Shown here piece by piece: positions 61,401 through 64,000 of a DNA stretch of 64,000 nucleotides; position 1 is the first letter of the stretch, and each line of letters begins with the position of its first letter. The translations under genes and the position numbers were made by a program. The notes beneath the pieces were generated by a model. It saw nothing but the letters and a program-made list of their open reading frames with translations, was not told where the DNA came from and did not search any database. Origin of the DNA: Nereocystis luetkeana (lineage: Eukaryota; Sar; Phaeophyceae; Laminariales; Laminariaceae); the NCBI GenBank assembly GCA_031213475.1, contig JARUPZ010000007.1, positions 6,877,586 to 6,941,585 of the forward strand. Reading direction: 5' to 3'.

Positions 61401-63033
61401 TGGTCACAGCAGTCATGCTGCAGAACCGTGGACTCGGACGGTAGTTCGTCCGCCCCTCCCCGCGCTGAGTTGGGCTCATTTTTGGTACCGCAAACGAACT
61501 TCGTGCCTAGTAAACGGTTCTGCGAGGATGGTCGAGGGGCTTCGAAGCTATTAATAGCAACGGGGGGGGGAGGACCAGAGCAAACACTCTTGGCGCTCCC
61601 GCGCGCCCGCCATGGCCAGGAAAACGAAGCCTGGTGACTCTCCGTAGGTCCGAGTGGAGCCCGTTGTGCCTTTGCATTCATGAAAACGAAACAATTCAGA
61701 TTTTGCCACACGCCTACTATTCAGGCGCGAAAAAACAAGTTTGTGATTAGAGTGTCTTCACACCCATGCCAATGGGAAAGCGATATTTCCATAAAAATTT
61801 CGAGTTCCAGAAGTTACCCGCCAGAATATTTCAGAACAAGCTTGGGATAAGCACGATTGTTCAAACGCAAAGTTCCAATTTTTTGGAAAATAACATCTCT
61901 GGGGCCGACGTTGGGCCAACATCAGCGAGAGCAGTACAGCTAGCGGCAGCATCAGCTTGAGCAAAAACATAAAACAGCATCGTCGGCCTGAGCACCAACA
62001 GCAGCAATAGCACCTTCCAGTTTATGTTGGGACCGACTACTGCTGTACATACTTTTCTCGTCGTCGTGTGCTCCTGCTGCGCTCGGCCTACGTGCACCAC
62101 CGCGCCGGCGCGCTACGCTCCGAGCACGCCCGGCACACGACATGCAGACCGTGGCGGCGGGCCGCCACCGCTTCTGCTGCAGCTACCGCAGTGTGACGGA
62201 ATTGAAATGATGCACGAGCTGTCATGCTGTCGCGCTCTACAAGCAAGGCGGTACGAGCACGAGTACGAGTACTTTTTTTCCTTTCGGAACCACATATCCT
62301 CCACGACACCAAGCGTGCGAGAGCGTACTGTAGCAGCGGGCCGCCGGCAGTTCGCCGGCGCCTCGCTGGCACAATCCAACGCCGCTCGTCCGCGCCATTC
62401 TTCAGCTACACCTCTCGAGCCTCTGTGCTTTCAGCGATTGTCGTATTGTGTACAGCAAGCAGCACAGGTTGATGAGTGCGAGGCAAGGAAGGTGCTTGGT
62501 GTTTATAAACCAATGATATGGAGAGCAAAAATGTACACGGTACATTTCGTAATATTCTCACCTTTGATCAAGTACTTTTTTGCCTTCTAAAAAAAAAATT
62601 ACCTCAAATCCTACTGCTGTTGGTGTTTTTTTTTTTGAAGGGGAGTAAGGGCGTGTCCAAACAGAATCGAAATCGAAAATCGAAATGAAAATAAACAAGG
62701 CGCTGATTGGTCTTTGTTCAAAACATGTTCCCCTTCGTTTTTTAGGTTCCGAGAAAGTGAACGATTTACAACCCAAGGCGAAAATCAAAAAGTTGACGGC
62801 TAGAGATCGAAAAGGAAATCGAAAGCACGAACGGCAACAATTCAGCGCGTCCTACTGGTCAGCGCAGCCACGTCAAAATATCACATCAGGACCGCCGTAC
62901 ACAGCATCCAACCCACAGCTAGCACGGCAACACAGCCGCACAGAGCCCCCGTAAACAGCCAGCAGGCGAACCACGACACCAGCCCCGACGTTCCCTGGCC
63001 TTTGTTTCCCGGCGTTCGAGCCGAAGCGAACAT
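37485..63033 (-). CDS. SLC35F/EamA-type membrane transporter, 9 exons
   Basis: Exons in transcription order on the minus strand: 63033-62917, 49624-49444, 46379-46191, 44313-44208, 42561-42429, 41031-40951, 40300-40194, 39205-39087 and 37876-37485. Phases join without conflict (0,1,1,2,0,0,2,1) and give about 474 residues. The translation follows the SLC35F5 pattern: a first helix running into SWAGGSILAQH, then YNEPFVFTY, an acidic loop in exon 3, VVWFLTQWTYIASLSST, the TSSTIIANSSVLFTYVF helix, YAVYSMILAVQ, FKSFFDNLLSE and WARAILLTTPTVATVG-LTIPIAFASDFV. About ten membrane helices are expected. The C-terminal tail is Gly/Ser/Cys-rich and ends at TGA. SLC35F members are drug/metabolite-superfamily carriers with poorly known substrates, so none is proposed. 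Exon 1 is the weakest call: it rests on phase, an ATG and the first helix, and needs a 13.3-kb intron. Confidence 0.85.
38296..38920. repeat. Tandem duplication, about 315-bp unit
   Basis: Two adjacent direct copies, both beginning GGCACCACCAAGCATTC and ending near GGTACTTTCATAGTCTCA, with a few substitutions and short indels. They lie in the last intron of the transporter gene (37877-39086). The rest of that intron shows no structure. Confidence 0.85.
39293..39535 (-). repeat. P-family repeat in transporter intron 7
   Basis: Reverse complement of the last 240 or so bases of the P family, beginning with a G-run next to the family's 3' end. It starts about 90 bases upstream of the acceptor of the 39205 exon. 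Confidence 0.7.
41795..42115 (-). repeat. D-family dispersed repeat in transporter intron 5
   Basis: Reverse complement of the D family; its reverse strand reads CACCTGCCGTTGTGAGGGG and GTAGATCATGCAGACCG, matching 346-545. The region just below it (41665-41755) carries several CCCGGGTA words. Confidence 0.6.
44036..44212. repeat. Tandem array repeating a splice-donor segment
   Basis: Read on the plus strand, GGCACCTGGTGCTCAAACC-like units start at about 44038, 44081, 44122, 44158 and 44197. The last overlaps the donor of the transporter exon ending at 44208. On the gene's strand each unit carries a CACCAGGTGCC-type site resembling the true CACCAG/GTAGGTGCC donor. Confidence 0.75.
44398..44745 (-). 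repeat. P-family repeats in transporter intron 3
   Basis: A 45-base 3'-end scrap (44398-44442) and a copy of about 260 bases (44485-44745), both in reverse orientation and both beginning beside G-runs. They are followed by words of the tandem unit seen at 28738-29060. Confidence 0.65.
45640..45710. repeat. (ACAG)n microsatellite
   Basis: Degenerate run of ACAG/ACCG tetranucleotides in transporter intron 3. Confidence 0.85.
46678..46770. repeat. Short tandem duplication, about 47-bp unit
   Basis: Two copies sharing GACTGGGTCTGATTTGCATA and AGGCTTGGGAGGTTAGGGTT, in transporter intron 2. Confidence 0.8.
47640..47830 (+). repeat. ATCGATA-rich repeat, copy 3
   Basis: Contains CCCCTGGCATCCCCGG and repeated TATCGAA words, like 21108-21300. 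Confidence 0.55.
48080..48167. mobile_element. Palindromic MITE (TTAA family), degenerate copy
   Basis: Begins AACCCTTTT and ends AAAAAGGGTT. Inside are CCCGTTTCGGGGACAAACC and its near-inverse GGTTTTGTCCCCGAAAA. It lies in transporter intron 2. Confidence 0.65.
48753..48858. mobile_element. Palindromic MITE (TTAA family)
   Basis: The left arm TTAACCCTTTTAGGACTGCA continues to TCTCGTTTTGGGGG; the right arm carries CCCCCAAAACGGGACTGGAG and ends TCCTAAAGGGGTT. A TTAA is present on the left only. About 106 bp, too short to encode a transposase. Confidence 0.8.
50408..50504. mobile_element. Palindromic MITE (TTAA family), best copy
   Basis: 97 bp, flanked by TTAA on both sides: TTAACCCTTTAAGGACCGCA at the left and CGGTTCTAAAAGGGTTAA at the right, with CGTTTTGGGGACAAAG and its inverse inside. 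TTAA targets and CCC..GGG ends are the hallmark of piggyBac-type elements. Assignment is by that feature alone. Confidence 0.85.
51176..51270. mobile_element. Palindromic MITE (TTAA family)
   Basis: Left arm TTAACCCTTTTAGTACTGCA; right arm GACTGCAGTGCTAAAGGAGTT. The centre is GGGCACAAAACCC followed by GGTTTGTCCCC. Confidence 0.8.
52193..52526 (+). mobile_element. tRNA-derived SINE, family B, copy 2
   Basis: Near end-to-end match to 8926-9253, with an intact B-box GGTTCGAGTCT at 52245-52255 and A-box TGGCTTGGTAGG at 52201-52212. The tail is AAACAAAC repeats. Confidence 0.82.
53121..53452 (+). repeat. 5' LTR
   Basis: Begins TGTGGAGGACAGG and ends GGGGCACCATAT. It matches 60498-60829 over its full length without gaps. 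The exact outer edges are uncertain by one to three bases, since CA occurs three bases before the end. Confidence 0.9.
53453..53498 (+). promoter_or_regulatory. Primer-binding site complementary to a tRNA-Ser 3' half
   Basis: Starts TGGCGTCGACGATGAGATTC directly after the LTR. Its reverse complement ends in CCA, preceded by an acceptor strand CGTCGAC with discriminator G, a T-arm with loop TTCGAAT and a GGGCTTTGCCC variable arm. That long variable arm marks a serine-type tRNA. The match extends about 45 bases, beyond the usual 8-18. Confidence 0.8.
53499..53905. pseudogene. gag start region with inverted duplication
   Basis: The plus-strand frame from about 53664 reads IASLSSSIDNLKRGRT, then a Ser/Pro stretch and Gln/Asn/Arg-rich repeats. 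The same sequence runs on the minus strand at 53500-53650, so the region is a hairpin with arms of about 150 bases centred near 53657. Downstream, 53906-54760 is decayed and shows no recognisable gag domain or zinc knuckle. Confidence 0.65.
54760..55635 (+). pseudogene. Protease / pre-RT remnant of pol
   Basis: Frames at 54939-55256 and 55253-55594 overlap out of phase. YLGPDKMLLDNSTMGAFGAK resembles the C-terminal LG-D part of retroelement proteases; the DSGA catalytic motif is not visible. The stretch ends at the TA MITE. Confidence 0.55.
55636..55739. mobile_element. TA-flanked palindromic MITE, copy 1
   Basis: 104 bp. Left end TTACGGGGGACCATAGTTAA; right end its inverse, AACTATGGCCCCCGTAA. 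TA follows on the right and CA (mutated) precedes on the left. TA duplication suggests Tc1/mariner. It interrupts pol just before the reverse transcriptase. Confidence 0.8.
55740..56760 (+). pseudogene. Reverse transcriptase, interrupted
   Basis: The N-terminal half (55742-56162) has SAVTIVAKSDGSPRFCVDYR, then the IDTVAGANFIT and YHQIPV motifs. It stops at a 107-bp TTAA MITE (56163-56269). Beyond it come LPFGIANA and the catalytic YTDD box (about 56370). There is a stop near 56507, then GHILPSDGI and IKQLRSELGM. Inactive as it stands. Confidence 0.88.
56163..56269. mobile_element. Palindromic MITE (TTAA family) inside RT
   Basis: 107 bp beginning TTAACCCCCTTAGAACTCCA and ending GTCCTAAAAGGGTTAA, with an internal tandem GTTGTCCCCA duplication. 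It splits the reverse transcriptase between the WVF and LPFG motifs, so it inserted after the retrotransposon did. Confidence 0.88.
56760..57200 (+). pseudogene. RNase H domain of pol, frameshifted
   Basis: LHFPDFSKNFVIHVDASNAG carries the first catalytic Asp. After a frameshift near 56945 come QRWRFCLRG, VTDHAALRYL and the HKPGKLHVVPDTLSR end. This is the usual Ty3/gypsy RNase H layout. Confidence 0.88.
57279..58450 (+). pseudogene. Integrase: zinc finger and DDE core, broken
   Basis: The zinc finger has GGHLAFRPTYDKIRHKYWWP and CQ-stop-CQACQR, the stop falling inside the Cys pair. The core follows with a DLVEF Asp near 57836, HSDQG near 58019 and the GNSVSER Glu near 58120, in shifting frames (at least one frameshift near 57955). 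Confidence 0.85.
58450..58700 (+). pseudogene. GPY/F segment of integrase
   Basis: FKPGQKALVYRPF and LPWRGPYIIC match the integrase C-terminal GPY/F module of Ty3/gypsy elements. The frame is lost soon after. Confidence 0.75.
58771..59040 (+). pseudogene. Chromodomain at integrase C-terminus
   Basis: IVDRVVRHTRGPGRK, RLRLQGYGPESDIEYRADEV and LQCHELIAAYI follow the chromodomain pattern (V..I..HR, WKGYG.E.DTWEP, L.....I..Y), although the aromatic cage residues are partly replaced. A 49-bp tandem duplication (58851-58948) shifts the frame in the middle. Chromodomains target such elements to modified histones. Confidence 0.7.
59041..60497 (+). other. Retrotransposon 3' internal region
   Basis: No frame here resembles a known protein. 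It contains a TA MITE (60311-60416) and ends in the purine tract GAAGAGGGGGG (60484-60494), three bases before the right LTR, which would prime plus-strand synthesis. Confidence 0.7.
60311..60416. mobile_element. TA-flanked palindromic MITE, copy 2
   Basis: 106 bp. TTACGGGGGACCATACTTAA at the left and its near-inverse ending CCCCCCGTAA at the right, with TA on both sides. Same family as 55636-55739. Confidence 0.85.
60498..60829 (+). repeat. 3' LTR
   Basis: Begins TGTGAAGGACAGGTC and ends GGGGCACCATAT; gap-free match to 53121-53452. Confidence 0.9.
61015..61312 (-). repeat. Interspersed repeat, R family, copy 3
   Basis: Reverse-oriented relative of 8582-8885: GTAGTATCTCTGTGGCGTAG, AGAATCGACACGGACAC and GGCATTGTATTGTCTACT strings are shared with 13218-13545. 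Confidence 0.65.
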
Positions 63034-63399
63034 AGTTTGAGTAAAATTCAGGATGATACACTCGAGAACAAGGTCGGAGGTTCGTTCTCAGTATAATTCC
63101 TCTTCTATCGGGGCGTCAACGTTGGACGCGCCACCACCTCCATGGGAGGCCCAACGACCTCCCGTAATCGAAACGCCGTCGCGTTTGCCTGCTTCTGTCG
63201 TGGATCTGTGCTGCCGAGCGCCTGATTGCCGGCATGTGCGCACAGTTGCGAACGGCCCAAGTAGGCTGTGCTCTTCGTTGCTTTTCGCCTGGATGTCTAT
63301 TTTCACTTTTCGATTCTGTTCGGACATCGGCTAATTTTTATCGAAATCGAAATGAATTCGATTTACGATTGCGCTTTTCGATTCTGTTTGGACACGCCC
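62649..63399. mobile_element. TIR-bounded element (PIF/Harbinger-like ends)
   Basis: Starts GGGCGTGTCCAAACAGAATC and ends with its exact inverse over 24 bases; TAA lies on both sides (62646-62648 and 63400-63402). TAA targets and GGG ends fit PIF/Harbinger-type elements. No transposase was seen. A second partial copy of the right end lies at 63309-63326. The first exon of the transporter gene (62917-63033) lies inside. Confidence 0.7.
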
Positions 63400-63404
63400 T
63401 AAGG

Positions 63405-63902
63405 CCACTTCTTATGCAGTCGGATTTGCAGTCAGTTGGAAATGGTGGTATCGGCACGTTCGCAAGAGCTTTTGCCCCGAAAATGTGCGAAACTGCTGTT
63501 TCTCGCCTCAGAATGACTTGGACTTTTCTCCAAGACCTATCTAGAGCTGTTTCCCGCTTCTCCATGCGCCCAGATGCAGGAAATCACCTCCGGTACTTTT
63601 CCGATTCAACTGGGTCAAATACGATTACGATCAGGGATCGGATCGGAAAAAACGTTTTTTTCCGATCCAATCGGGGATGTAATCGTATTTGACCCAGTTG
63701 GATCGGAAAAGTACCGGAGGTGGTTTCCTGCAACTGGGCACCTGGAGGAGCGGAAAACAGCTCTAGATAGGTCTTGGAGAAAAGTCCAAGTCATTCCGAG
63801 GCAACAAACAGCAGTTTCGTACATTTTTGGGGCAAAATCTCGTGCGAACGTGCCGATAGCACCATTTCCAACTGACTGCAAATCCGACTGCATAAGAAGT
63901 GG
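63405..63902. repeat. Large near-perfect hairpin, 498 bp
   Basis: Two arms of about 240 bases are inverse copies: CCACTTCTTATGCAGTCGG at the left and CCGACTGCATAAGAAGTGG at the right. The centre lies near 63655 (CGGAAAAAACGTTTTTTTCCG). Only a handful of mismatches separate the arms. It starts five bases after the TIR element ends and sits upstream of the transporter start. No frame in it is conserved. Confidence 0.9.
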
Positions 63903-64000
63903 ACGTTCACGAAAACACCCTATCGCCAAAAACACTGCCCGTGGCTTGTACTTTTCCAGTGTGTTTCAGGATATACCTTTTTTTGGATCAAACAGGACAG

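Larger units (their letters stand above)
49625..62916. other. Transporter intron 1 (13.3 kb) with nested elements
   Basis: Bounded on the minus strand by GTGGGT (weak) and a CAATAG acceptor. It contains the LTR retrotransposon (53121-60829, opposite strand to the gene), TTAA MITEs (50408, 51176 and 56163), TA MITEs (55636 and 60311), a family-B SINE (52193) and an R-family repeat (61015). Remaining stretches (49625-50400, 51271-52190, 52527-53120, 61313-62648) show only short AT-rich or low-complexity runs, including AAAC repeats near 52505-52526. Confidence 0.7.

Overview
The window is nuclear DNA from a eukaryote, most likely a stramenopile alga and perhaps a brown alga. This rests on genes cut into many short GC-rich exons with GT-AG borders, very long introns (up to about 13.3 kb by my reading) and dense mobile-element debris. 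The taxonomic call is inference; I recognised no species. No bacterial operon, rRNA gene, complete tRNA gene or CRISPR array was seen.

Three protein genes could be assembled by hand, joining exons whose splice phases agree and whose translations match a known family. (1) Minus strand, about 2901-4352: a small membrane protein like TMEM267, at least two and probably three exons. (2) Plus strand, 6861-29633: a kinesin-8 (Kip3/KIF18/KIF19-type) motor, 15 exons, about 1017 residues. (3) Minus strand, 37485-63033: a ten-helix SLC35F/EamA-type transporter, 9 exons, about 474 residues. Genes 1 and 2 are divergent; genes 2 and 3 converge on a 7.8 kb repeat-rich spacer at 29634-37484.

Most of the rest is repeats. 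They include two tRNA-headed SINE families, a dispersed family whose copies share one 3' end followed by a C-rich tract, a third interspersed family in kinesin intron 1, foldback elements, about 100-bp palindromic MITEs of two kinds (TTAA-flanked and TA-flanked), a 0.2-kb-unit satellite at 35.0-36.3 kb, GGGTC-rich arrays and tandem duplications. Intron 1 of the transporter holds a decayed Ty3/gypsy chromovirus-type LTR retrotransposon (53121-60829) with two 332-bp LTRs, a primer-binding site, fragments from protease to chromodomain and a purine tract. Its pol is broken by stops, frameshifts and MITE insertions.

Points most worth following are the transporter's first coding exon lying inside a TIR-bounded element, the unusually long match of the retrotransposon's primer-binding site to a tRNA-Ser 3' half, an inverted duplication of its gag start beside that site, and a 0.5-kb near-perfect hairpin upstream of the transporter gene.
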